Origin: JBBDWJ01 sp040902925 | Lineage (GTDB): Bacteria; Acidobacteriota; Terriglobia; Bryobacterales; UBA6623 | Assembly (NCBI GenBank): GCA_040902925.1 | Contig: JBBDWJ010000201.1 | Coordinates: 1 to 22,160, forward strand | Direction: 5' to 3' | DNA: 22,160 nt | Shown here: positions 1-7,868 of the stretch, one piece after another | Layout of the letters: every line of letters starts with the position of its first letter | How positions within the stretch are numbered: position 1 is the stretch's first letter | Translations under genes and position numbers: made by a program | The notes under the pieces: model-generated | Told to the model about the DNA's origin: nothing | What the model saw: the letters and a program-made list of their open reading frames with translations, nothing else | The model's database searches: none

Positions 1-585
1 GACGCGCGCCCAGTTTTTCGCGTATTGCTGCGGGCTGTTGCCGCCGGCGTGGACGTACATGAGAACTTTGTTGCGCGCGCGGCCTCCGAGCAGCCGCCAG
101 ATGGGCTGGCCGAGCGCCTGCCCCAAAATATCCCACAGCGCAATCTCGACGGCGCTGATCGCGGAGTTGAGAATGGGCCCGCCGCGCCAGCGCGGCCAGC
201 GGAACATCGCCTGCCAATGCATCTCAATATCGGTGGGGTCGCGGCCGACGAGGTAACGCTTGTGCTCTTCGATGGCGGCCGCCATTGTGGCGCCTTTGCT
301 CGTGACCGAACCTTCGCCGAGTCCGGTGAGGCCTTGATCGGTGTAGATCTTGACGAAGACGTAGTTCTTTCCTTCCGCGTAGACGGTGAACGTTTTCAGA
401 TCGGTGATTTTCAGATGCAGTGGCTTCGCTTTTTCGCGCGCCTGCGCCAGCAGACCTTCCACTCCGCTGATAGCGGCGAGGCCCGCCGCGGCCGTAACGC
501 CGCAATGATGCAGAAAATCGCGGCGGCTGACGCCTTCGATGGGATCCGGTAAGAGTGTTTTCTTGGTCGGAATGAACGGCATCAT
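1..585 (-). CDS. Mandelate racemase/enolase-superfamily protein, Tat-exported, N-terminal part
   Basis: This is the first 195 codons of a gene that runs off the left edge. The protein starts MMPFIPTKK and has a twin-arginine signal (SRRDFLHHCG, about residues 20-29) followed by an Ala-rich hydrophobic stretch, so it is probably exported folded. From about residue 57 it reads as an MR/MLE N-terminal capping domain: ITDLKTFTVY, then KIYTDQGLTGLGEGS, and near the edge SAVEIALWDILGQALGQPIW followed by LLGG. This pattern is typical of galactonate dehydratase-like and related sugar-acid dehydratases. The catalytic barrel with its metal ligands lies outside the window, so the substrate cannot be assigned. 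The start is an ATGATG pair at 580-585 (minus strand) preceded by GGAGAG. An ATG start at 585 or 582 makes no practical difference. Confidence 0.85.
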   Translation of the reverse strand, partial: MMPFIPTKKTLLPDPIEGVSRRDFLHHCGVTAAAGLAAISGVEGLLAQAREKAKPLHLKITDLKTFTVYAEGKNYVFVKIYTDQGLTGLGEGSVTSKGATMAAAIEEHKRYLVGRDPTDIEMHWQAMFRWPRWRGGPILNSAISAVEIALWDILGQALGQPIWRLLGGRARNKVLMYVHAGGNSPQQYAKNWARV

Positions 586-749
586 GCTCTCCAATGAGCT
601 GTTTGTCTGAGTCGGGGCTGAACTGGGTCCGCCGGCTCTGGAGCATAGCAGAAGGCCGGAATGAATTCCACGGCCCGTGTCTCCGGGCGTTGCGTCTAAC
701 GGGGTTATTGAGGCGCGGTCGATTACTATAAGCAGACAAGGAGAATCAT

Positions 750-1541
750 TTGAGCACTACATCCCGTCAGCACGGCGCGGGGGCAACTCCCGCCAACAAG
801 GCGGTTCCTGAGCCCAGTTTCGGCGAACGAGCGCGCACGCTGGCCTATGTCGGCCGCGTCGGGACGCTCTCGAGTTCGTCGGCCAAGCATCCGGGCTGGC
901 CGTTCGGCTCGGTGATGCCGTACGCGCTTGACGAGCGCGGCAGCCCGCTGTTTCTGATCAGCAGCATGGCGATGCACACGCAAAACGTCGCTCGCGACCC
1001 GCGCGCGGCGCTGATGATCGCGCAACATGCCGGCCTCGACGACGCCCTGGGCTCGGCGCGCGTCACTTTGATGGGAAACGCCGCGAAGGTGACGCCCGAG
1101 GATCTCGCCGCGGTTCGCGCGCGATATCTCGCTAGTTATGAGAACGCCCGCTACTGGGTTGATTTCGAAGATTTTTCCTTCTATCGCCTGGAAATTATCG
1201 ATGTCTACTACGTCGGCGGCTTCGGTGTGATGGGATGGCTTTCGGCCGAGGACTACTACGCTGCCGAAGCCGACCCGCTGGCCGACTCGGCCGCTGGAAT
1301 TCTCTCTCACATGAACGCCGACCATGTTGAGGCGATGATTCTGCTGGCCCGCGAGCATGCCGGCCTGGAGGCGGCCGAAGCGCAGATGACGGCGGTTGAT
1401 CGTCTCGGTTTTCACTTGCGTTTGAAAACGGCGGAAGGAATGAAGGGAACGCGCATTGCGTTCTCGAACGAGGCCAGGACTCCGCAGCAAGTGCGGGAAG
1501 AATTGGTCGCTATGGTGAAGAGCGCGCGCGGGGGAGCGTAA
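750..1541 (+). CDS. HugZ-like FMN-binding split-barrel protein with DUF2470 domain
   Basis: A 263-residue cytoplasmic protein of the pyridoxamine 5'-phosphate oxidase-like superfamily. The split-barrel part covers about residues 25-165 (LAYVGRVGTLSS, then PFGSVMPYALDERG and SSMAMHTQNVARDPRAALMI). The C-terminal DUF2470 domain, about residues 175-260, carries HMNADH at 187-192. This two-domain architecture is that of HugZ-type haem-binding or haem-degrading proteins and related flavin proteins; haem use here is inferred only. The start is TTG at 750, with AAGGAG at 738-743 six bases upstream. An internal ATG would delete part of the N-terminus. The gene stands alone: it points towards the convergent response regulator, with 41 bp between stop codons. 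Confidence 0.85.
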   Translation: MSTTSRQHGAGATPANKAVPEPSFGERARTLAYVGRVGTLSSSSAKHPGWPFGSVMPYALDERGSPLFLISSMAMHTQNVARDPRAALMIAQHAGLDDALGSARVTLMGNAAKVTPEDLAAVRARYLASYENARYWVDFEDFSFYRLEIIDVYYVGGFGVMGWLSAEDYYAAEADPLADSAAGILSHMNADHVEAMILLAREHAGLEAAEAQMTAVDRLGFHLRLKTAEGMKGTRIAFSNEARTPQQVREELVAMVKSARGGA

Positions 1542-1582
1542 GCAGCCTGGCCGGGACCAAGGGCTCGGGGACCGCCGCTCGT

Positions 1583-2962
1583 TCACTGCTGATCTTCGAC
1601 ACCCATCTGGCTGAGCCGGTAGCGCAATGCGTTGCGCGTCAGCCCCAGCAGGCGCGCCGCCTGGCTCTTGTTGTCGCTGGTTCGGCGCAGCGCCTCGCGG
1701 ATCAGCTCTTGCTCGTATTCGTCTAACGTCAAGCCTTCGGGCAGGAAGGGCACGCCGTCCGCGGGCAGGTGGGATCGGCCGGCATGGTCGAGGTGAATAT
1801 CCTCGACGCCGATCACTTCCGATTTTGCCATCACCATGGCGCGCTGGATGATGTTCTCCAGCTCGCGAACGTTGCCGGGCCAACGGTATCCCGACAGCTT
1901 GTCGACGGCTTCGTTCGACATGCCGCGGATGCGGTCGCCGGTGTCGGCGGCAAACCGTTTCAGAAAGTGATCGATGAGGTAGGGGATGTCCTCGCGCCGC
2001 TCGCGCAACGGCGGAATGTTGATCGGGACGACGTTCAGGCGGTAGTAGAGGTCTTCGCGGAACGAGCCCTGCTCGAGCGCGGCGCGCAGGTCCTGGTTCG
2101 TTGCGGCGACGATGCGCACGCTGACGTGGATGGTTTTCGTTCCGCCGAGCCGCTCGAATTCTTTTTCTTGCAGCACGCGCAGTAGCTTGACCTGGATCGG
2201 CATGGGCACATCGCCGATTTCGTCAAGAAACACTGTGCCGCCGTCGGCCTGCTCGAATTTTCCGGGGTGCGATTTCATCGCCCCGGTGAAGGCGCCTTTC
2301 TCGTATCCGAATAGTTCGGCTTCCATCAGGTTTTCCGGAATCGCCGAGCAGTTGATCTTGATGAACGGGCCGTCGCAGCGCGGCGAATTGAGATGAATGG
2401 CGCGCGCCAGCACGCCTTTGCCAGTACCGCTTTCGCCGCCGAGCAGCACGGTAGCGTGCGTATACGCAACGCGCTGAGCGGCCTCGAAGACTTCTTTCAT
2501 GCGCTCGCTGCGGCCGATCAACTGGCCGAAGTCATATTGCCGCGTCAGCTCGGCCTTGAGCGCGATGTTTTCGCTGCGCAGGGCGTGCAGCTCGAGGACT
2601 TTGTCGATGGTGATCATCATGTCCTCGAGCGAAAACGGCTTGAGCAAGTAGTCGTTCGCGCCGGCCTTCATGGCTTCGACGGCCGTCTCGACCGTGCCGA
2701 AAGCGGTCATGACGATCACCGGAATGCCGGGCGTCTGCGCTCGGATTTTGCGGAGGAAGGCGAGGCCGTCGACGCCGGGCAGGCGCAGGTCGGTCATCAC
2801 GAGCGCAATGCCGTCGCTATTGGAGGTGGCCGTTTCGAGCAGCTTCAGGCCTTCCTCGGCCGATTCGGCTTTTAGGATGTCATAGCCGGCGCTCTGGAGC
2901 TGCAGCTCGAGCACGCGGAGCATTTTGATTTCGTCGTCAACGATCAGGATCTTCTTCTTCAC
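1583..2962 (-). CDS. NtrC-family sigma54-dependent response regulator
   Basis: A 459-residue response regulator with the complete three-domain order. The receiver has D10/D11, phospho-acceptor D58 (MTDLRLPG) and K108 (LLKPF). The AAA+ domain has Walker A GESGTGKG at about 176-183, the sigma54 contact loop GAFTGA at 223-228, and Walker B VFLDEIG at 244-250. A Fis-type helix-turn-helix ends the protein (SQAARLLGLTRNALRYRL). It should activate RNA polymerase holding RpoN after phosphorylation by the kinase just upstream. The start is GTG at 2962, overlapping the kinase stop as GTGA, so the two are translationally coupled. The residue after the Walker A lysine is Gly, where many family members have Glu. 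The regulated promoter is not evident: I found no clear -24/-12 site in this window. Confidence 0.97.
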   Translation of the reverse strand: MKKKILIVDDEIKMLRVLELQLQSAGYDILKAESAEEGLKLLETATSNSDGIALVMTDLRLPGVDGLAFLRKIRAQTPGIPVIVMTAFGTVETAVEAMKAGANDYLLKPFSLEDMMITIDKVLELHALRSENIALKAELTRQYDFGQLIGRSERMKEVFEAAQRVAYTHATVLLGGESGTGKGVLARAIHLNSPRCDGPFIKINCSAIPENLMEAELFGYEKGAFTGAMKSHPGKFEQADGGTVFLDEIGDVPMPIQVKLLRVLQEKEFERLGGTKTIHVSVRIVAATNQDLRAALEQGSFREDLYYRLNVVPINIPPLRERREDIPYLIDHFLKRFAADTGDRIRGMSNEAVDKLSGYRWPGNVRELENIIQRAMVMAKSEVIGVEDIHLDHAGRSHLPADGVPFLPEGLTLDEYEQELIREALRRTSDNKSQAARLLGLTRNALRYRLSQMGVEDQQ

Positions 2963-4248
2963 AAGCTGGATTCCATGGGCAAAAAAATTCGGAACGTGGA
3001 GCCTTCGCCGGCGCGGCTGGCGACGGTGACCTTGCCGCCGTGGCTGTCGATAAATTTAGAAACCAGCGCCAGGCCGAGCCCGACTCCACGCGGCTTGGTG
3101 GTGAAGAACGGATTGAATACGTTCTCCAATTGCTCGCTGGGGATGCCGGTGCCGGCGTCGCGGACTTCAATCTCGGCCATCGTTCCGTTCCGGCTGGTGC
3201 GCACCTGCAACTCGCCGCCCGTGGGCATCGATTCATAGCCGTTGAGCAGCAGGTTGAACACCGAGCTTTCGATCAGAGGCGCGTCGAAGGAAAACTTTGG
3301 GATCTCGGCAAGGAGTTTCGTGACCTCGACCGGCGGCTCCTTGCCGCGAGCGCTTTCCAAGAACTGACTCACCGCGCGCTCGACCGCCTCGTTGAGGTCG
3401 TTGCGTTGGCGCTGTAGCGGCGAAGGCCGCGCGAAATCCAGAAAACGGCTGACCAGCAGATTCGCGCGGCGGACTTCGCTGCGAATGAATCCGGAGACTT
3501 CGCGCGCGACATCGTTTTCCGCCGAGACATGCTTGTCGAGCAGCTCCGCCGAAGCGGAGATGACACCCAGCGGGTTGCGAATCTCATGCGCCAGCCCGGC
3601 CGAGAGCTGGCCGAGCGCCGCCAGCCGTTCCGAGCGCCGCACCTCGGCTTGCGCCTCGCTCAACTCGCGATAGGCTTCGGTCAGGCGGTCGGTCTTGAGG
3701 CGGTTTTCCGTCATCAGGCGGTTGGCGAGCACGGCGCTAAGAAACAGGAACAGAATGCGCACCGTCAACTCGCGCGTGCCGGCCCCGTCGATGTAGTACG
3801 CGTTGTAGTCGACGCCGAAAAGAAACGAGAGGTAGAGGCCCGACGACAGCACCGTGATGATGATCGTGGCGCCGAACCCGTAGCGCGACGCCGCGGAAAC
3901 CACCGGCAGCATTAAGATCTTGTTGTTGCTGCTCTCGATGCCCCCCGTCTGCCAAACGAGCAGGCAGCACAGAATGAGCTTCGCGCCGATCGCAACAGCC
4001 GCCTTGGCTTTTTCGGCGCTTGCCTCGACTTGCGACTCGGCGATCTGAATGGCGCCGAGCGCGAGCAGCGCCAGCCATTCCCAGACGGAATGCTCCGACC
4101 TCGTCATCCCCGCGGCCGCGAGGGCGCCGAGAAACAGCAGCCAGGCAAAATCGATTCCGCGGACTCGCTCCAAACTTAGGTTCCCGTCGTTCAGAGTACT
4201 ACGGCGCGGACGTGTGCCACTTTCGAGCCGCGTCGCTGCCTCCCTCAA
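2959..4248 (-). CDS. Membrane sensor histidine kinase, partner of the NtrC-type regulator
   Basis: A 429-residue kinase. The N-terminal part (about residues 32-176) has roughly five hydrophobic segments and no recognisable periplasmic sensor domain, so the signal may be sensed within the membrane. A short coiled linker (190-206) leads to the dimerisation/phospho-acceptor helix with H221 in LAHEIRNPLG. The ATPase domain follows: N box around N332/N336 (FNLLLNGYES), G1 box DAGTGIP (364-370), F box NPFFTTKPRG, and G2 box GVGLGLALV. It is the first gene of the kinase-regulator pair and overlaps the regulator by 4 bp. The start is read as TTG at 4248, because GAGG lies five bases upstream and no ATG precedes the first hydrophobic segment. 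A start further downstream is possible. Confidence 0.95.
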   Translation of the reverse strand: MREAATRLESGTRPRRSTLNDGNLSLERVRGIDFAWLLFLGALAAAGMTRSEHSVWEWLALLALGAIQIAESQVEASAEKAKAAVAIGAKLILCCLLVWQTGGIESSNNKILMLPVVSAASRYGFGATIIITVLSSGLYLSFLFGVDYNAYYIDGAGTRELTVRILFLFLSAVLANRLMTENRLKTDRLTEAYRELSEAQAEVRRSERLAALGQLSAGLAHEIRNPLGVISASAELLDKHVSAENDVAREVSGFIRSEVRRANLLVSRFLDFARPSPLQRQRNDLNEAVERAVSQFLESARGKEPPVEVTKLLAEIPKFSFDAPLIESSVFNLLLNGYESMPTGGELQVRTSRNGTMAEIEVRDAGTGIPSEQLENVFNPFFTTKPRGVGLGLALVSKFIDSHGGKVTVASRAGEGSTFRIFLPMESSL

Positions 4249-4417
4249 TCGTTCCTCAATGCAAAGCCGGCATGTCGTTGGATGCGCCGGGCATGGACCG
4301 CGTTCCCGGGTTCACCAACTGGCCGAAGGCAGCGGTTCTATCCACGGCTCGCCGGGAAGCGATAGGATACAGGGGCCGGCGGCTGACTCGCGGAGGAAGG
4401 CTCAGGAGAAAACGCCC

Positions 4418-5674
4418 TTGGCCCGAAGATCGATACATTCCTTACAAACGAAAACAGCCCGCGTCTGGCTTGCGCTGGCTCTGCTGATCCCGGCCGTGGC
4501 GCTGTGCGCGAACTGGCCGCAGTTCCTCGGGCCAAACCGCGACGGCGTCTACCCGGGCGATGACATTGTGGACGCGTTTCCGGGCGGCGGCCCGGAGGTT
4601 GTTTGGGAAAAGAATGTCGGCGCCGGCTTCAGCAACCCGGTCGTCGCCAACGGACGCTTGATCCTGTTCCACCGCCTGGGCGGGAAGGAAGTTGTCGAAG
4701 CGCTGGATGCCGAAACCGGAAAGCCGGTTTGGAAATTCGAGTACGCGACTGCCTACCGCGATGATTTTGGATTCGATGAGGGGCCGCGCGCCGCTCCGGT
4801 CGTTTCCGGCGGGCAGGTTTACACCTTCGGCGCCGAAGGCATGTTGCACTGCTTGCAATTCGCGGGCGGCAGCAAGATCTGGAGTCTCGACACGCACAAG
4901 GAGTTTGGCGTCAGCAAAGGATTTTTTGGCGCGGCAGGTTCGCCGTTGGTCGAGGGTCAGCGCATTTTCCTGAACGTCGGCGGCGGTGGTGGGGCTGGGC
5001 TCGTGGCGCTCGACAAAGACACCGGGCGGGTGCTCTGGAAGGCCACCGGCCAGGGCGCCAGTTATGCGTCGCCGATTCTCGCGAGCTTCGGCGGCAAGCC
5101 GCACCTGTTGGCGTTTACGCGCGCCGGTCTGGTCGGCGCTGATCCGGCGACGGGTGAGATTTACTTCGAGTTTCCCTGGCGCGCGCGCAGCAATGCTTCG
5201 GTCAACGCCGCCACGCCGCTGGTCGTCGATGATCTGATCTTCCTTTCCGCCAGTTACGGAACCGGCGCCGTCTTGCTGCGGGTGAAGGGCACGCAGCTCG
5301 AAAAAATATGGTCGGGGGAAGACAGCCTGACCAACCACTATTCGACGAGCGTCTACCACGACGGCCATCTGTACGGTTACCACGGCCGTCAGGAGCATGG
5401 GCAGAGTTTTCGCGCCATCGAGCTGCGCACGGGCAAGCTGCGTTGGAGCGAAGAGAGATTTGGAGCCGGCACCGTGACGCGTGCCGGCAACCGCTTGTTG
5501 TTGATGCGCGAAAACGGTGAGCTGATGATGATCCGCGCCACGCCCGAGCGCTTCGAAGTGATTTCCCGCGCGCAGATTTTGCCGGGGACAGTGCGGGCTT
5601 ACCCGGCGCTCGCCGATGGCCTGTTTTACGCTCGCAGCGAGAAGACGCTGGTTTGCGTGAAGCTCCGCAAGTAG
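4418..5674 (+). CDS. Secreted PQQ-like beta-propeller protein
   Basis: A 418-residue exported protein. After a basic N-terminus and a hydrophobic core (RVWLALALLIPAVALCA, residues 15-31) the mature part begins NWPQFLGPNRDG, the hallmark N-terminus of WPQFRGP-type outer-membrane-assembly/quinoprotein-like propellers common in planctomycetes and acidobacteria. Repeated blades end in motifs such as ALDAETGKPVWKFEY, ALDKDTGRVLWKA and GADPATGEIYF. Enzymatic activity is not implied: I see no clear PQQ dehydrogenase Trp-docking or Cys-Cys motifs. The start is TTG at 4418 with AGGAG nine bases upstream. An open frame continues upstream without a start that would leave the signal peptide at the N-terminus. 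It is divergent from the kinase operon and 86 bp before the TPR lipoprotein gene, probably co-transcribed with it. Confidence 0.88.
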   Translation: MARRSIHSLQTKTARVWLALALLIPAVALCANWPQFLGPNRDGVYPGDDIVDAFPGGGPEVVWEKNVGAGFSNPVVANGRLILFHRLGGKEVVEALDAETGKPVWKFEYATAYRDDFGFDEGPRAAPVVSGGQVYTFGAEGMLHCLQFAGGSKIWSLDTHKEFGVSKGFFGAAGSPLVEGQRIFLNVGGGGGAGLVALDKDTGRVLWKATGQGASYASPILASFGGKPHLLAFTRAGLVGADPATGEIYFEFPWRARSNASVNAATPLVVDDLIFLSASYGTGAVLLRVKGTQLEKIWSGEDSLTNHYSTSVYHDGHLYGYHGRQEHGQSFRAIELRTGKLRWSEERFGAGTVTRAGNRLLLMRENGELMMIRATPERFEVISRAQILPGTVRAYPALADGLFYARSEKTLVCVKLRK

Positions 5675-5760
5675 ACCGCGGCCTTTCCCCCGGCGGGGAG
5701 GCTGATCGTGCCGCCGCGCTTGCATGGGTTGCGATGCGTCCGCGAGAATAAGACTCGACT

Positions 5761-7176
5761 GTGCGGGTCCCTCGTGGCATTTTCGTGATTGCATTGGCGG
5801 CGCTGTTTAGCGCTTGCTCCGCGCCTCCACCGTCGTCGCCGGCGGCCGAAGACACGCCCCCCCAACTCGACGCCAACACCTTCGACGAAAGCATCCGCGA
5901 ACGGGTGCGCGCCGCATACGAAGCGGTCGTGGCGCAGCCCAACGATGCGGCCAAGAACGGCGAACTGGCCATGTTGCTGCAAGCGCATAGTCAGTTCGAA
6001 AACTCCGAAGCGTTTTACCGGCGCTCGCAGCGGTTCGCGCCGTCAGCGTTCAACTGGACGTACTACCTCGCGATTACGCAGCAGCGCCAGGCTAAGCACC
6101 AAGACGCCGTGGCGAATTTCCGCGCGGCGCTCAAGATCGATTCCGGCTACAGCTCCGCGCGGCTGCATTTGGCCGAGTCGCTACTGGCGCTTGGCGAACT
6201 CGACGAAGCGGGTGAGCTTTATCAATCGGTCATCGACTCGAACTCCGGCATTGCCGGCGCGCATTTCGGGCTGGGACGCGTGCTGGTGGCGAAAGGAGAA
6301 ACAGCGGCCGCGGTCACGCCATTGCAGCGCGCCTGCGAGTTGGGGCCGCGCTTCGGAGCGGCTCACTACGCGCTGGCCATGGCCTATCGCGACCTCGGCG
6401 AAGACGCCAAGGCGAAGCGGCACCTGGCGCTCTACGCGCAAGACCAATACGGCGGCCCCGTGGCGCCCGACGCGCTGCTGGAGGAAGTGAAAGCCCTCAA
6501 GACGGGCGCCAACGTGCACCTGAGGCGCGGCGTTGATCTCGAAAAAGCGGGCCGGGTCGCCGATGCGATCGCCGAACATGAGAAAGCGGTCGAGCTCGAC
6601 CCCGAGATCGTGCAGGCGCGCATTAACCTCGTGATCCTATACGGGCGGCTCGGCAACTTCGAGAAGGCGAACGAGCACTATCAGGCGGCGCTCGACACGG
6701 GCGCGCCGCACGCCGAGCTGCACTACAACTTCGGCGTTCTGGCGTTCGGCAAGGGCAAGGTTCAGGAAGCGAAGGCGGCGTTTGCGAGGGCTATCGAGCT
6801 CAATCCGCAATACGCCGCCGCTCACAATAATCTCGGCTTTATCGTGCAAGCCGAAGGACGCCTCGACGAGGCCGAGCGGCATTTCCGCATCGCGATCGAA
6901 AACCAGCCCAATCACCGCTTGGCGCGCTTTCACCTTGGGCGGCTGTTGGCCCAGAAACAGCGTCCTAAGGAAGCGATTGCGCAGTTCGAGAAAACGCTGG
7001 AGCCGGTCGACGAGCAGACTCCGCAGTTTCTATATGCTCTCGCCGCCGCGTACGACATGGTGGGTGAGCGCGCCAAGGCGCTCGAGTACGCGCACCGGGC
7101 GCAAAAACTCGCCGTCGATATGGGCCAGCCGCAGCTTGCCGCCAAAATCGAGCAAGACTTAAAAAAATTGCGCTGA
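5761..7176 (+). CDS. TPR-repeat lipoprotein
   Basis: A 471-residue protein with a lipoprotein signal (VIALAALFSAC, lipobox cysteine at residue 19). Much of the rest is tetratricopeptide repeats. Clear units include HLAESLLALGELDEAGELYQ, DAIAEHEKAVELDPEIVQ, NFGVLAFGKGKVQEAKAAF and NNLGFIVQAEGRLDEAERHF. It is likely anchored in the outer or inner membrane facing the periplasm, where TPR arrays act as protein-binding scaffolds; its partner is unknown. The start is GTG at 5761, with only a weak upstream GAGAA, chosen because it places the signal peptide at the N-terminus. It follows the beta-propeller gene on the same strand, and the two may form one export/assembly unit. Downstream is a convergent gene, with a hairpin between them. 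Confidence 0.9.
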   Translation: MRVPRGIFVIALAALFSACSAPPPSSPAAEDTPPQLDANTFDESIRERVRAAYEAVVAQPNDAAKNGELAMLLQAHSQFENSEAFYRRSQRFAPSAFNWTYYLAITQQRQAKHQDAVANFRAALKIDSGYSSARLHLAESLLALGELDEAGELYQSVIDSNSGIAGAHFGLGRVLVAKGETAAAVTPLQRACELGPRFGAAHYALAMAYRDLGEDAKAKRHLALYAQDQYGGPVAPDALLEEVKALKTGANVHLRRGVDLEKAGRVADAIAEHEKAVELDPEIVQARINLVILYGRLGNFEKANEHYQAALDTGAPHAELHYNFGVLAFGKGKVQEAKAAFARAIELNPQYAAAHNNLGFIVQAEGRLDEAERHFRIAIENQPNHRLARFHLGRLLAQKQRPKEAIAQFEKTLEPVDEQTPQFLYALAAAYDMVGERAKALEYAHRAQKLAVDMGQPQLAAKIEQDLKKLR

Positions 7177-7202
7177 CGCCCAGTTGGGTGCGCCGAGCAG
7201 CA

Positions 7203-7231
7203 GGGCCGGTGATCGTTCCATCGGCCGGCCC
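7203..7231. terminator. Inverted repeat between convergent genes, possible terminator
   Basis: GGGCCGG (7203-7209) is repeated inverted as CCGGCCC (7225-7231) around a 15-base loop, 27 bp after the TPR gene stop and 72 bp before the stop of the convergent gene. A second small stem (ACAAG/CTTGT, 7246-7260) follows. No clear T-tract follows either stem, so an intrinsic terminator role is only inferred from position. Confidence 0.35.
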
Positions 7232-7302
7232 GGGCTGCGCGAAAGACAAGCTAGACTTGTGGGCGGCGCTTGAGCCGCTGTACGGGTCCGCGAGGAACGG
7301 CC

Positions 7303-7668
7303 TTACGTCTTGCGCTTGGCGGTGAACTCGCTGGTTCGGTCAAATTCCTGGATCACGCGCTTGAACGCGATCTCGTTACCACTCAATTTGCCGGTGTACA
7401 CCATCGTTGCAGTGTTGCCGTTGAAGTTCAGCGTAGTCTTGAACGAAACTTGATCGCCCTCGATCTTGCCGTCTTCAATTTCATTGTCGCCTCGACGGGT
7501 GGTGACTTTTCCCGTCAACGTACCGCCATCGGCTTTGAGCGTGAACGTCACCGGCTGCATCCCGTTGCGGCCTTCGACTTCACCCTCCCACACGCCGTCG
7601 ACCGATTGCGCGAATACGGGGGCCGCCAGCGTCAAACAAGCTAAAAAGAGCCAACCCAGGGTTCGCAT
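7303..7668 (-). CDS. Small secreted beta-rich protein of unknown function
   Basis: A 121-residue protein with a clean Sec signal peptide (MRTLGWLFLACLTLAAPVFA, probable cleavage after AFA-type VFA, before QSVDG). The mature 100 residues alternate short beta-type segments: GVWEGEVEGRNGMQPVTFTL, GGTLTGKVTTRRGD, DQVSFKTTLNFNG and ATMVYTGKLSGNEIAFKR. This resembles small lipocalin-like or calycin-like periplasmic barrels that are abundant in acidobacteria, but no specific family or ligand can be named. The start is ATG at 7668 with a strong GGAGGAG at 7678-7684, nine bases upstream. It is a single gene facing the TPR gene, and the nearby fucosidase is on the same strand but starts too far upstream (its stop is 200 bp away) to make an operon certain. 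Confidence 0.8.
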   Translation of the reverse strand: MRTLGWLFLACLTLAAPVFAQSVDGVWEGEVEGRNGMQPVTFTLKADGGTLTGKVTTRRGDNEIEDGKIEGDQVSFKTTLNFNGNTATMVYTGKLSGNEIAFKRVIQEFDRTSEFTAKRKT

Positions 7669-7868
7669 GATGGATATCTCCTCCAGCCGTGATTCTAGCG
7701 GAGGCTTCAGCCGCTGAGACGGGTCCTGATTGTCAAGAATTTGTAAACCCGGCGAGCCTTGCTGGCACGTGGTAGGGCTACGGCGAGTTCGAAGAAAACA
7801 CGCGTCGAGGTTTGACTTCTAATTCGACCCGCGAGATCTCGCGCCGATCACGACGCGCGCCCGCCGAC

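Noticed and set aside
224..739. Long minus-strand open frame across the enolase-superfamily gene start
   Set aside because: Arg-rich shadow in another frame of the real gene; no ribosome binding site and no family features.
4049..4417. In-frame upstream extension of the beta-propeller gene
   Set aside because: The extension overlaps the kinase start, has poor composition, and would place the signal peptide deep inside the protein. TTG at 4418 has a good ribosome binding site.
4442..5794. 450-codon minus-strand frame opposite the beta-propeller gene
   Set aside because: High-GC antisense shadow; the plus strand has clear propeller blades and a signal peptide.
7690..7740. TTGACA and TAGAAT upstream of the small secreted protein gene (minus strand)
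   Set aside because: The two hexamers are 33 bases apart, too far for one promoter, and neither has a good partner at 16-18 bases.
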